A stretch of DNA of 58,576 bases from Penium margaritaceum (taxonomy: Eukaryota; Streptophyta; Zygnematophyceae; Desmidiales; Peniaceae). Positions 40,380 through 51,169 of this stretch are shown here, piece by piece. Position numbers and translations under genes: made by a program. Below the pieces are notes generated by a model. That model was not told where the DNA came from and ran no database searches. It saw nothing but the letters and a program-made list of their open reading frames with translations. Position 1 is the first letter of the stretch. Each line of letters starts with the position of its first letter. Location: NCBI GenBank assembly GCA_023375785.1, contig SZWC01009465.1:41201-99776 (forward strand), in the 5' to 3' direction.

Positions 40380-40920
40380 TTGCTGACGCGCAAGGAGGAG
40401 CAGGGCATGGCACTGGTCATCACAAATCGTGTTAAGCTTCATCGTCTTTATCTGAAGCCAGATGCACCTATAGCTGAGTATTGGGATGCGGCGATGGACA
40501 TCAGGCGTCGGATCTTGGGACAAGGTGCCCCTTGCATCATCCTCGAGTGGCTTGATCTGGTGTTGCTCCATCTCGGCGAGTCGTACGAGGAGTTTCGTCG
40601 TGACCTGCTGCAACGTCTACGAGTAGCCGACATCGAAAGCACCAATCTGTCAATGGTGTTCGAGGAATTGAGGAACTACAAGGACATACTTTGGGGGGAG
40701 GATCGAGAGGCTGATCCCTCTAATGCCACTGCCTTCATACATTAGGGGCCTAGAGCTCTACACGCCATGGCAGGACGGGGAGGTTATAAAGGTGGAGGTG
40801 GTCGTGGAGGCCAGGGCGGTAGAGATCAGGGACACGGGTGAGACACGGGGACCCGTACATGCAACTACTGCCATCAGCCTGGTCACTACTGGCGTGCCTG
40901 TCCCGTGTTGCAGCACATCA
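40380..40920 (+). pseudogene. gag: Copia-4 gag (N-terminally truncated) with zinc knuckle
   Basis: The frame carries the gag core EQGMALVITNRVKLHRLYL, APIAEYWDAAMDIRRRI and LLQRLRVADIESTNLSMVFE. TAG at 40743-40745 and TGA near 40839 interrupt a Gly/Arg-rich segment. In the same frame a canonical CCHC knuckle follows at 40860-40901: CNYCHQPGHYWRAC. The N-terminal part of gag is missing at the junction. Confidence 0.75.
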
Positions 40921-41446
40921 TGAACCCATAGCAGCAGCAGTACCAACAGCAGCCCTATCAGCAGCAAATGTGTCCACCAACCATGGGATCATTGACTGCT
41001 CTCACCTAAGGAGCATAGATCCACTCTGGGCCACGTGGCCCCTCACCTACTGCTACAGCCACATTCGGGCCACCGATGATGCAACCGATGATGTAGCCAA
41101 TGATACAGCCGATGCTGCAGCCGATGTTGTAGCCCATGATGCAATGACCGATGATGCAACAGCCAATGATGCAGCAGATAGTGCAGCCGATGATGCAGCC
41201 AACTGCTTTTGTACCTCTTGTGTACTACCTGCCTCCACACTCCGTAGTGCTAGTTCCCGCACCCGAGTGGGCACAACGCATGTACGCCGACATGGCAATG
41301 ACGTAGGTGCCAGCACCACCGCCCCAGCATGCTGGATGGCTTCCCATCATAGAGTTGCAGCCACCCTAGCCGACAGCAGCACCACAGACGACAGGTCAGG
41401 GGCTCGGTCACACGCACATCACTACATCTCACACACTGTCCATGCA
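40921..41446 (+). repeat. Copia-4 Pro-Met-Met-Gln tandem coding repeat
   Basis: In the frame of the CCHC knuckle the sequence encodes Gln-rich residues, then about ten PMMQ-type units between 41080 and 41210 (CCG ATG ATG CAA/CAG). TAG replaces the Gln codon at 41094-41096 and 41130-41132, and a TGA lies at 41145-41147. It then continues to the protease. Other frames read as Asp/Ala repeats and are artefacts. Confidence 0.7.
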
Positions 41447-42027
41447 TGATTGGTTGTATGATACAGCATCGTCTCATCACATGTCACCTCATTGCCAGCT
41501 GTTCACGTCACTGTATGCCACGCATAATTTTGATGGGGTGAAGACTGGGTCGGGGGAGGTACTTGCCGTTGAAGGTGTCGGGACTCTAGTTCTCCAAGCA
41601 CCAGGGGGGTGCTGTGGCTGACTGGTGTGTTGTATGTCCCCAAGTTGAAGGTGAATCTGTTGTCGGGAGGACAGCTAGACCAGCAATCAAATGTTTCCAC
41701 CATCACGCAGAAGCAACGATGCATGATCTTTGATGCCTCAGGGTCATTGCTGGCTCATGGACCATTGCATGATGACATGTTGTACATAATCACTCTCTTT
41801 CCTCCTGTCCCCTTAGCCAGAGCACAAGCACATGTCACAACCAGAGTTGACACAAAACACACTTATCTCATCCATCGTCGTCTTGCACACATCAACATGG
41901 CACTTGTCGCTGACCTCATAAAGCACACCCCTGCATACAGGCTCCTACCCACTGACTGTCAGCATGGTCTAAAACCAGGAGCATGCCTTGAGTGTCATGA
42001 AGGAAAATCCCACAGACGGACTTTTCC

Positions 42028-42033
<6 letters not shown>
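41447..42033 (+). pseudogene. Copia-4 protease and GAG-pre-integrase
   Basis: Protease site WLYDTASSHHMSPH (Asp-Thr-Ala). From 41609 the frame is open: VLYVPKLKVNLLSGGQL, typical of copia protease ends, then TYLIHRRLAHINM and ACLECHEGKSHRR, the HHCC pre-integrase motif with its Cys pair intact. The open frame runs straight into the AG microsatellite. Confidence 0.8.

Positions 42034-42117
<84 letters not shown>
42034..42117 (+). repeat. (AG)42 microsatellite inside integrase
   Basis: 84 bases of perfect AG, in frame, encoding alternating Arg-Glu. It lies between the pre-integrase zinc motif and the integrase core. A shorter copy (42261-42294) appears after the NNNN gap as part of the duplicated contig end, so the true length is uncertain. 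Confidence 0.9.
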
Positions 42118-42118
<1 letters not shown>

Positions 42119-42260
42119 ATTTCTCCCCTCGCAGTGGTGCACGCTGATGTCACTAGGCTCATGCCCATGCCATCCATGCAGTATGGCTTAGTGTACGTCT
42201 TGACTTTGACTGACGATTACAGTCGGTTCCGCTGGGCTTTCCTACTGAAAAAAAAANNNN

Positions 42261-42295
<35 letters not shown>

Positions 42296-43130
42296 ATTTC
42301 TCCCCTCGCAGTGGTGCACGCTGATGTCACTAGGCTCATGCCCATGCCATCCATGCAGTATGGCTTAGTGTACGTCTTGACTTTGACTGACGATTACAGT
42401 CGGTTCCGCTGGGCTTTCCTACTGAAAAAAAAAGCTGATGCTCAGCGTGCCATTGCTGAATGGATAGTACTAGCGGAACGTCAAACAAAAAACAAAAACA
42501 AAAAACAAAAAAAAAACAAAAAAAACGTACGGACAGAGGTGGAGAATTCCTCGGATCTCTGACCTCTGAACTCAAATCACGAGGCATAGAACATCAGACC
42601 ACCGCTCCTACACGCCCCAACAAAATGGGGTTGCAGAGGTGAAATAGGACTCCGGGAGATGCCTGTTGGGGAGTCTTGCCTGTCCTTTGGGTTTTGGGAA
42701 GAGGCGGTCAAGTACATCACATGGGTTTGGAATCGCATTCCCCATGGCCCATTGCCAAAATCAGTGACGCTCTGGGAGCGCTGGTTTCAAGAGAAGGCAG
42801 ACTTGAGACCGGCACGGGTCTAGGGAACAATGGCTTGCGTGTGGTTTGCACAACCTCAGAGAGATCACAAACTCAGCCCACGTGGCAGATGGTCTGTGTT
42901 TGTGGGCGTGTCCCACGCCTCTAAGGCATGGAGGTTCTGGGACATCACCAATCATTGCTTTGTGGAAAGTCAAGATGCATCATTTCTGGAACACATACCA
43001 TACGTGACGTTTCGCACCCTTCGGCATGTCCCGCATATTCCATTTCCACACCAGTACCCGGAGTATGTGAGTGTACATGTCCTTGTGTCTCGTCCTGTGC
43101 CTCACACAACACCTGCTGCATGACAGTCAC
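42118..43130 (+). pseudogene. Copia-4 integrase core (one part duplicated by gap)
   Basis: LAVVHADVTRLMPMPS (first Asp), YVLTLTDDYSRFRWAF, then TDRGGEFLGSL (second Asp), reached in another frame after an A-rich insertion at 42482-42525. The block starting in the AG run and ending GAAAAAAAAA occurs before and after the NNNN gap (42257-42260), a contig overlap. Downstream, TAG at 42821-42823 stands for Trp in ARV-stop-GT. SKAWRFWDITNHCFVES closes the domain. Confidence 0.75.
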
Positions 43131-43404
43131 ACGGTGCACCTGTGGCATCCCCAGTCCCCACAGATCTGTTAACACCGACTGGCCTAGCCAGCACAGCATC
43201 AGACACACTGGTCTCACCACCTGGCTTGGCACCTGTCCCTCCAAGAGAAACTGTCACATAGTCTCGTCCCACAGTCACTGAGCCTATACGCCAGTCTGCA
43301 CATAACGTTGCACGCGTGGACTACAAACAGTTCTATCAAATCGTTGGGCCTACCCCTGTGGACTCCACAGTTGTAGAACCACTCACATTGAAAGAAGCCA
43401 GGGA

Positions 43405-44322
43405 ATGACCAGATGCAGCACAGTGGGAAAAGCCATCGTGGCAGAACTGAATGCACTGTTGGAACATGATGTGTATCAAATCGTGCCACTGCCTCCAGGA
43501 CGAAAAGCACTTGATCTGAAATGGGTGTTTGAAATCAAGAGGAATTTGGCAGACATGATTGAAAAATACAGGGCTCGTCTGGTCGCCAAAGGGTTTCATC
43601 AGATCCCTGGACAGGATTTGACAGACACGTACGCCCCGGTCGGCAAGTATGGCACCAGCCGCACCTTGCTGGCCGTGGCGGCACACAACGATTGGGAAAT
43701 ACACCAAATGGATGTAAAAAACGCCTTCTTGAATGGTCTCCTTGAGGAAGAACTGTTTGTGAAGCAACCTGGAGTGTTTGAGGATGGAACTGATCGTGTT
43801 TGGCTGTTGTTGAAAGCACTGTATGGGTTGAAGCAATCTCGCAGATGTTGGAACAAAGAAATTCGGCGCACTCTAGAGCTTGGTGGTTTTTCCCAAAGCA
43901 TCTCTGACCCGTCTATGTTCTTGCAATGGCAAGGAACAGAGACCATTGCATTGCTTGTCTATGTGGACGATTTGCTGATTCTTTCCCCCTCACTTGCACT
44001 CATCTCACAAACAAAGTCACTGCTCACTGTGCACTATCACATGACTGATCTTGGCGAAGCACACAGTTTCTTGGGTATGACCATCACAGGAGACAGACCC
44101 GTACACACACTGACCCTGCATCAAGGACGCTCTGTTGCTCATCTGACTGCATGGTTTCATCACCTTGTTCAACACTTGCCACGTCAACAGTCACCCATGA
44201 GCCCGGACGTCTATGCACATTTGCTTGACGTACGTACCACAGACTACGGACCTGAGAGTGATCCAACACTATCGATAGATCAAAGGCAGTCTCTCCTACT
44301 TGGCATCCACAACACAGCTTGA
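43405..44322 (+). CDS. Copia-4 reverse transcriptase (RVT_2), open frame
   Basis: 305 codons without a stop: LDLKWVFEIKRN, ARLVAKGFHQIPGQDLTDTY, APVGKYGTSRTLL, QMDVKNAFLNGLLEEELFV, LYGLKQSRRCWN, and an intact catalytic box LVYVDDLLILSP. It covers the whole RVT_2 domain up to the connection before RNase H. The start codon at 43405 is internal; the upstream frame is joined by a frameshift near 43430, so the polyprotein as a whole is not intact. RT copies element RNA into cDNA in the virus-like particle. With both catalytic Asp present it is the least decayed pol domain here. Confidence 0.85.
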   Translation: MTRCSTVGKAIVAELNALLEHDVYQIVPLPPGRKALDLKWVFEIKRNLADMIEKYRARLVAKGFHQIPGQDLTDTYAPVGKYGTSRTLLAVAAHNDWEIHQMDVKNAFLNGLLEEELFVKQPGVFEDGTDRVWLLLKALYGLKQSRRCWNKEIRRTLELGGFSQSISDPSMFLQWQGTETIALLVYVDDLLILSPSLALISQTKSLLTVHYHMTDLGEAHSFLGMTITGDRPVHTLTLHQGRSVAHLTAWFHHLVQHLPRQQSPMSPDVYAHLLDVRTTDYGPESDPTLSIDQRQSLLLGIHNTA

Positions 44323-44938
44323 CATTGCATGTGCTGTCAACACCTTGGCTCAGTTCAGTCAGCAACCCCGCAGTATTCATCACAAGGCCTTGTTGAAGTT
44401 GCTGCGTTATGTGTTGGACACTGCCGAGGTCGGTCTTGTCATCTCTCCCTCTTCAGCACCACTCTTGGATGGGTATTGTGACAGTGACTATGCACGCGAT
44501 CGTGTTGCACGCAGTCGGGGGGGACTATGTCTTCCCTGTGTGGGACATGGCAGTGTCATGGAGGAGTGCTAAACAGTTGTGTGTGGCACACAGTGTGGCT
44601 GAGGCTGAATACATGGCATTGGATGAGGCTGCATGCAAAGCCATATGGCTGGGACGGTTGCTTGATGAATTGGGTCTGACTGCGCATGCCATACCACCGT
44701 ACAACGACAGTTCAGCAGCACGATGGATTGCACAAAATGACGGTATATTGCACCCACGCACTAAGCATGTCAGCGTCGAGCATCACTTTGTGTGAGAAGC
44801 AGTTGAATCAGGGGTTGTTCAAGTGTGCTCCATTGCGGGAGACACTCAGGTGGCAGACTTCCTCACCAAAGTTCTCCCTTCATCAAACCTTACCTCTCAA
44901 CTTGACCAACTCGGTTGCATGCCTACAGCACTCACATC
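44323..44938 (+). pseudogene. Copia-4 RNase H
   Basis: TQLDIACAVNTLAQFSQQP, DGYCDSDYARD (Asp in DSDY), then one frame over: SVAEAEYMALDEAAC (Glu), NDSSAARWIAQNDG and KHVSVEHHFV, followed by TGA where Arg (CGA) is expected, then EAVESGVVQV and ADFLTKVLPSSNL. Two frameshifts and one TGA. Ends near the polypurine tract. Confidence 0.8.
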
Positions 44939-45395
44939 CAAGGGGGTCGTGTTAATCTGTGTACATATTCCTGTGTGTGGATGTGAGTGCGCAGGGCATG
45001 CCGGCCATGAGACTGGAGACGGCGCATGATGAACGTGTGCTTCACACGCTCCAGACGCAGCTCTCTCCTTATGCTATAGCTCGTGACTCACTCGCCTCAG
45101 CTCCAGCTCAGTCGCATGCCCATGCGACATTCTCTCTTTTGGTTCACTCGGCCGGCAGGCCTCGCTGCTCAGCCGGGTGGAGGGAAGACGAAAACTCATG
45201 CTTCGCTCCTCCCCTCTCTTGTCTGCAAGGCCTCGACACGTAGTGTCGAAACCCGCGCCATGGCTGTCACGTTTCTTGGACCTAGCATGCTCTGCGCTTA
45301 ACCGTTTTGAGTGATTCAAGTTGCAAATCGAAGCTCTTGCAATTCTTAACCTCATCCCTGGTAACCTCCTAAGTTCTTCTCAGCGTTACATTGGC
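44939..45395 (+). repeat. Copia-4 probable 3' LTR with polypurine tract
   Basis: CAAGGGGG at 44939-44946 would be the polypurine tract, and TGTTAATCTGTG from 44950 a plausible LTR start. A possible end is CAGCGTTACA near 45393. The 5' LTR is lost with the truncation, so the call rests on position only. Confidence 0.4.
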
Positions 45396-45599
45396 CGTCC
45401 TGGAGATGATTCCCCGTAGCACAAAACATAGGCGTGACCTCGTGATAATCGTCAGAATGTTTTTGTCCGTGAATTCAGCTAGTGGAAATTTTTGTCATTG
45501 TATTCATGGCCCACAGCGCATCAACCTTTTGATCTGTAGGCCATTCGGCTGAAGGTATTTTGGCCCATGGCCCCGACCTTTGGTGTCCCGTTTAAGAAG

Positions 45600-45978
45600 T
45601 TTTTGACAACTTTGACCACCAGAAAAGGTTGATAGAAGTGTTGCAAGCTATATTGATGTATTGATATTGTTCGGTCAACTTCTTGACAGTGCTAGAATTT
45701 CATGCAAACGTGCTTGGATATTCTCAAAGCTCCTTGACTTCTTGGTGGAACTTCTTGAATCCACCACTCATGGCGTGACCTGGAACGCGTTGCTTGGCTC
45801 AAACTCTTAAGATCCGACATCTGCCTCATTATCATTCTTGATATTGTATACATGTGCTGGAATCACTCGACACACACTAACTATTTCATGCAAGTTATCC
45901 ATTTGTTTCAAATCCTTGAATTGTCATTTGTCCCGTACCTTGTCCCTGTGAACCACCTACATTCCGATTGGCAGAACA
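45600..45978 (+). repeat. Gypsy-1 5' LTR (approximate)
   Basis: Matches 50740-51095 in order: TTCGGTCAAC or TTCGGTCGAC, GATATTCTCAAAGC, TTCTTGGTG, CATTCTTG(A/G)(T/C)A, TGTATACATGTGCT and GAACCACCTAC. Divergence is high, so the element is old. The start is not defined. Followed at 45980 by TTGGTATTATAGTGC, a degenerate initiator tRNA-Met primer-binding site. Confidence 0.7.
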
Positions 45979-46299
45979 CTTGGTATTATAGTGCAGCAGC
46001 ATTGGAGGGAAACCTGAGGCATTAACTATTTGGTGACAATCTCACAGGAGTCCTTAGCACTTATCTAGAGTTCAGAATATCACAAACCTCGCAAACTGAT
46101 GATGAGCAACAGTCTCTAGCGAGTAGTTTGGCAATGGAGGATCAGTTGCGCACAGACACTGACGCAATCCAGGAAAACCAGACCATTGCGGCAACCATCA
46201 CGCTAAATGACGCAACATTAAAAAACCCAATGGCCAACCTTGTGAAGAAACCCTTGGTCTCAGTGAAGCTCTCGCTCCCCTAACTGCCATTGAGATGAC

Positions 46300-47270
46300 A
46301 CCTGGCACGACGGGAGCACCAGCTAAAAAGCGTGAATCAATAAAGACTTGTACTAGAAGATCTCAAAACTCGAGTGCCTCTACACCCGTGTGCTCAAAGA
46401 ACTCAACATGGCCATGGAGGAACTTTGGGTGCCTCGTGCTTGCAAAGAGATACTCACCAAGAGAAATACATCACTCACCACAAAATCCCAGATTCGACAG
46501 AAAACTCACGAGATGTTCGACCCTTGAAAATCCAAGGAACCAACGGTTTGGATGTGGTTGAAGAGTTTGAAGCTTACTTCAACACTACTAGGGTCAATGA
46601 CGACAAAAAAATCAATCTGGCTTTTGTGTTGCATGGTTTCGAGTTGTTGGTCTGACCTTATGACCATCCAGAGGAAACAACAGACCGGAAGAACAGAATC
46701 AACGACTCACCCAACCGCCCTCACATCGTTGACAGAAGGCGTCCTACCTCTCGAGCAGATTAACTCAACATGACACAACTAACTCACGCCTTCCGAAATG
46801 TGGAACAACTTTGTGCATGCTACTCTTGCTCATTTTGAGAAACTGAATGAGAAGTTTGACGTATAGTATAGACTCCAACATTGACGTCAACAGTCATGCG
46901 TGATGCAGCACACTCTACGTTTCTATAAGATCTTCATCGGTAGTGACCTCATCCTCAACGAACTATGTTTATACTACTATGACCTCAAGCGAGACATTCG
47001 GCGAGCAATCGCCATTTCTGGCATCTATGATGAGCTTCCACGAATCATCGTAGCAAACGATCACATCGATAGCACCGACTACAATGCTCATATCTAGGAA
47101 TCCAACGGCTGGTGATCCCAAAGCCGCAATCCTTATTGTGGGTGAGGAAAGTCATGATCAACAAAACCTTGTCTCTAATGGAGATTGACGCCGTTGCTCA
47201 ATGCAATCAGTTTCTGTGTTAGACTTGAAGGAACATTGGCCATATCTCGTGCGACTGTAAAAAACAGCAT
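46300..47270 (+). pseudogene. gag: Gypsy-1 gag remnant and zinc knuckle
   Basis: Gag-like fragment VEEFEAYFNTTRVNDDKKIN, then FVLHGFELLV; further on DLILNELCLYYYDLKRDI. Near 47213-47255 the frame reads C, TAG, T, TGA, RNIGHISCDC. If TGA derives from a Cys codon, the spacing is exactly a C-x2-C-x4-H-x4-C knuckle. Multiple frames are needed to follow it. Confidence 0.55.
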
Positions 47271-47459
47271 CAATAAACCAAAAAGGGGAGAAGTCATAGT
47301 GAATTAGTGGGGAGTCAAGAAACAACAAAGGGCAGTAGTAGACGGGGAGGCTCCTTTCCGTTCGGGGAGGTCGATAGCCCATTCGAGCGGCTTGCATCAC
47401 CGTAAATGAGGGTTTCTAAGATCGCAAAGTTTAACGAGGGGTACGAGGAAGACAATCCG

Positions 47460-48130
47460 GAAATACAACTGTGAGTACAAGCGAGGGGTGAAAAGAGTCG
47501 CAGAACAGTACAGGCATTAGTGGATGGTGGAGCTTCTACCTTTGTAAGAAATGACATGGTTTTGAGGCTAGGTGTGAAGACCAAACCAGGGGTATTTGAA
47601 GGAAATCTCTCAATGGAGGAATGCAGATTCGCTAACTTTACGAACTACTCAGATTGTAAATCGGGGATCTACACAACATAATCCAATGAGTGACCACAAA
47701 ATCATCATTGGGCAAGATTTCCTATACCGGCCAATCTACTAGTGGATTGGAGTAGCGGATTAGTCATTTTCAGCATTGCTGGAAGAAAAAAACCTTCCTC
47801 TGGTCGAGCAACCCATGACGCAATGCCAGTTACAGCAAGCAACAGAGGTAGAAGTAGTAGAGGAAGTTGTGGAAGCCACAAGACGCTAACCAATATCTAT
47901 GGACATGGCCAAGGTGTACCTAAAACATGGAGCTCAAGCGTGCTTAGTCTAGGTGGAAGCAGGGGAAGCGGAGGAATTTGCGGGCATCAAGGCAATGACG
48001 ACGACCTCAATACTTGAGAAGTTCATAGTCGTACAAGAATAGCTTGCAACACTCATTGAGGAGTTCAAAGGGGTTTTTTTCCGATGAACTACCCAGAGAG
48101 CTACCTCCATAGTGAAACATTGACCATCAG
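47460..48130 (+). pseudogene. Gypsy-1 protease region
   Basis: QALVDGGASTFVRNDM resembles the retropepsin site (usually D-[ST]-G-A-[ST]); here Asp-Gly-Gly. Further on KIIIGQDFLYRPIY corresponds to the I-L-G-x-D-[FW]-L element of gypsy proteases. In that frame four TAG and one TAA follow before RT. Retropepsin cuts the polyprotein. Confidence 0.6.
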
Positions 48131-48900
48131 ATAGACCTGAAATTGTGCAACAGACCGACTGTGAAGGGGACCTATCCGAAGAGCGATCACGAGATAATCA
48201 AACCAAAGGAGCACCTGGACAAGAAACTCGGTCAGGGGCTCATTTGACCCTCCATGCTACCATACAAAACATCTGTACTTATTGTAAAAAAGACAATAAG
48301 AGAGATGTTGATGTGCATGGAAAGCCGAGCGTTGAACACCATCACCATCACGAACTGCTACCCTCTTCCACGAGAAGACAAACTTTTTGACCAACTTTGT
48401 GGGGCCCACATTTTTTCCAGAATTGACATACGTAGTGGTTATAATCAGATTCGCGTATGTGATAAGGATGTCAAGAAGACAGAATTGTGCACCTGGTGTG
48501 GGCAATTCGAACTCACGGTTATACCGTTTAGACAGAAAACATCCCTATATCATGTATGGCAGTGTTGAATACATGTTATGCTCGTACCTCGACAAGATTG
48601 TAGTCGTGTACTTCAACGACATCTTGATGTATTGCTCCACCTCAGAGGAGCACAATGGATATCCTAAAAAAGTTCTCAAAGTATTACAAAGAGCTTTTTT
48701 TTTGGAAAACTCTGGAGGTGCAACTTTGTTTGCCATTCGATCGAGTTTTTGGGTAACATCATCCACGACGGGCGAATCACCATGGTCCCAAGAAAGGTGG
48801 AGGCAGTTGCTAATTGGCCGAAGGCTAGAAAATTTAGAGAGGTTGAAGTGTTTTTGGGCTTTTGCAACTACTACCATTAATTTTGAAAGGATTATCCTCA
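48131..48900 (+). pseudogene. Gypsy-1 reverse transcriptase
   Basis: ELPP-stop-SNIDHQIDLKL, PYKTSVLIVKKT, MCMESRALNTITITNCYPLP, KLFDQLCGAHIFSRIDIRSG, then after a deletion the catalytic region VVVYFNDILMY, where Y-x-D-D is Y-F-N-D, so the first catalytic Asp is lost. The typical gypsy order RALN...IDLRSGY...YxDDIL is easy to follow. Confidence 0.8.
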
Positions 48901-49418
48901 AGTGTCAGTGCCTCTCTTCGACCTCACCCAGAAAACCACCGCGTGGAATTGGAGGGATAGCGAACAAGAAGCATTCAACTCTTTGAGAAACGATTTGACC
49001 TGGGTGCTAGCCCTACAATTGACACATCCAACATTGGACTGCATCATAGCCACAGACGCATCCGATCGAGCCATTGAAGCCGTTCTCCTCCAGGACAACG
49101 ACAGTGGAGAACAACCGGTCACATACATGTCTCAAAAATTACACGGATCAGAACTCAACTACGAAGTGTACGAGAAAGAATTACTCGCAGTCGTGCACCT
49201 GTTCATGACATGGCGGTGCTACTTGGAATGTCAACTATGCATCATTTGCACGGACCATCACGCACTGAAATGTTTCAAGATCCAGCCGAATCTCAGCCAT
49301 CAAGAAATTCGATGGATGGAGTTCCTTGATTCCAACTTTGATTACGACATCAAGTGCCAACTTAGTAAAACTATTCCGGCAGATGCTCTACATTGGCGAC
49401 CAGATTTTATGGCTTAGA
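48901..49418 (+). pseudogene. Gypsy-1 RNase H
   Basis: Open frame of 171 codons: FDLTQKTTAWNWRDSEQEAF, IIATDASDRAIEAVLLQ (catalytic Asp in TDAS), VTYMSQKLHGSELNYEVYEK (Glu in YEKE), HLFMTWRCYLE, CTDHHALKCF. Ends TAG at 49416-49418. No stop within the domain itself. Confidence 0.85.
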
Positions 49419-50225
49419 TCAACACGTTGCTCGCAAAAGAAGACCCGTGCCTTGCAAGATTTCTTGCAAAAGGTTCCGTGGAGTTTGGCGGGTATGACAA
49501 GACCAAAATCTGGTTTGACGACCCCTATTGGCGACTACAATTCACTTGTCAGGTTGTCATTCCACCCAACAAGGAGTTACAAAGAATGCTATTGGAGGAA
49601 TGTCACAACACCGGTCCACGTGGACATTTCAGCGAGGACAAGACGCTGAAGAATCTGGTGCTACTGGTGTGACAAGATGCAGACCAACTTGTCAAACTTC
49701 TGCAAACCATGCGACACCTGTCAGAGACGAAAATCTCATTGTTGTGGCCACCCGGTTTCCTCCAATTTCTACCTTTTCTGTAAGAACTATAGGCCGACAT
49801 CAACATGGACTTCGTGTTGAACAGGTGTTGAGAAATGTCGCACTTCATCTCGACGACAATGACCGTCATCGGAAAAGGGACACCACGGCTGTTTCCAAAC
49901 CGAATCTTGCAGTTGCACGACATGCCACGTACCATCATTTGCGATAGAGACGGCCGGTTAACTAGCCATTTTTGGGGCCAATGAATGAAGCACTATAGCA
50001 TTTGGATCCAGCTATCAACATCGTTTCATCCGCAAGCGGATGGGCATACAGAGTGGACCAATTAGATGCTCGAACAATTTTTCCACACATTATGTGAGCC
50101 ATACAATACTGATTGGACAGCTAAGCTGCTGACCGAGAAACTCGCATACAACTCCACCACTTCCATTGCAACTGAAAAAATCCTATTCGAAGTGGTTTAC
50201 GATAAAGATCTTTCCACACAAGCTG
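49419..50225 (+). pseudogene. Gypsy-1 integrase
   Basis: H2C2 zinc finger split over two frames: LLEECHNTGPRGHF, then FCKPCDTCQRRKSH. Core: IICDRDGRLTSHFWG (Asp) and LSTSFHPQADGHTEWTN, then TAG at 50063-50065 before MLEQFF, where gypsy integrases have a residue such as Gln/Arg. Several stops and one frameshift. Cut by the N at 50233. Confidence 0.75.
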
Positions 50226-50345
50226 GATTACANCGTGTTTAGTGCTAGCGATCGCATCCTCCTCGGCTCAACAAACATAAAACTACAGGGACAAGACTTC
50301 GCAAAGCTTGAATCTTGATCGTTGGAACCATGTGAGATTGAGTGA

Positions 50346-50675
50346 ATGCAAGCACCTGTCGTTGCTCGACTTTGCCTACCTGACAGCATGGCGATCCACC
50401 ATGTCTTCCACATTAGCAAACTCAAGCACTATCAGGACCTAAGTACAAATTTCCTCAACAGAGACATTGCACCTCCACCTCCTACACATGTGGATGGGGA
50501 CATGGACGGTGGTTCCTCGGATCTTTTCCCACGGCGTCAATGTCCTTGTAAATCAATGCTGTGGAAAAAAATCCGCGTTTCTGGTAGCTGCAACCACCTT
50601 CTAGAAGGTGGTGGCGATGTCCGTCGGCTGGTGATGACGAAAGTAGCCGCTGATCTAATGATAAATGTCTCATAG
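50346..50675 (+). pseudogene. Gypsy-1 integrase C-terminal tail
   Basis: HHVFHISKLKHYQDL matches the H-x-V-F-H-V-S-x-L-K element found after gypsy integrases, followed by a Pro-rich stretch (PPPPTHVDGD). A chromodomain could follow in related elements, but none is recognisable here. 109 codons, ends TAG. Confidence 0.6.
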
Positions 50676-50729
50676 GCTGTCATAGAGCTCCTAAAGGTTA
50701 CGCGTGGTGTCATGATCGTGGAACCACCT

Positions 50730-51095
50730 TCTAGAAACTTTGAACATACCTTTTGTGAACTATGTCGATGTTTTGATTTTTTTCGGTCGACTTGTCGACG
50801 ACTTCAGAATTTTGTAAAAGCGTGCCTAGATATTCTCAAAGCCCCCCAGATTCTTGGTGAGGCTTCTTCAAGTAATCACTAAGGGCTTGACCTTGGACGC
50901 ATTGCTCGACTTGAGCGTTGAGAATCCAACATATGCCCCATTCTCATTCTTGGCAGTGTATACATGTGCTCGACTCAAATCTTTTTGAATTAAACTTTAT
51001 GATCAATACAAGAAATTCAAGTTTCCCAAATTTCTGAATCATTTCTTTTCCGGCATCTCATCCATGCGAACCACCTACGTGTCGCTCGGGGCAAC
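50730..51095 (+). repeat. Gypsy-1 3' LTR (approximate)
   Basis: Diverged copy of 45600-45978, collinear over the blocks listed for the 5' LTR. Its right limit is set where similarity ends after GAACCACCTACGTG. Confidence 0.65.
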
Positions 51096-51169
51096 GTAGT
51101 TGTAAAGCTCAGACTTGGGACAAGCCGATGATAGTCCAGCGGGGTGGGGCAACTTAGAAGTCCGTCCCA

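Larger units (their letters stand above)
40331..45395 (+). mobile_element. Copia-4: 5'-truncated Ty1/copia element
   Basis: Begins inside gag and runs through zinc knuckle, Met/Gln-rich repeat, protease, integrase, RT and RNase H to a polypurine tract and a probable 3' LTR. It differs clearly in sequence from Copia-1, -2 and -3. The left junction falls within the RNase H of Copia-3. Its RT is the most intact in the window. Confidence 0.75.
45600..51095 (+). mobile_element. Gypsy-1: decayed Ty3/gypsy LTR retrotransposon
   Basis: The order is gag, zinc knuckle, protease, RT, RNase H, integrase, as in Ty3/gypsy, flanked by diverged LTRs. Every domain is recognisable, but each is broken by stops and frameshifts, and the RT catalytic box is mutated. 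Ns at 50233 mark a gap without obvious duplicated flanks. Confidence 0.8.

Noticed and set aside
41053..41319. Ser/Ala-rich and Asp/Ala-rich frames in the Copia-4 repeat
   Set aside because: They are alternative frames of the Pro-Met-Met-Gln repeat. The frame linking the zinc knuckle to the protease is the supported one.
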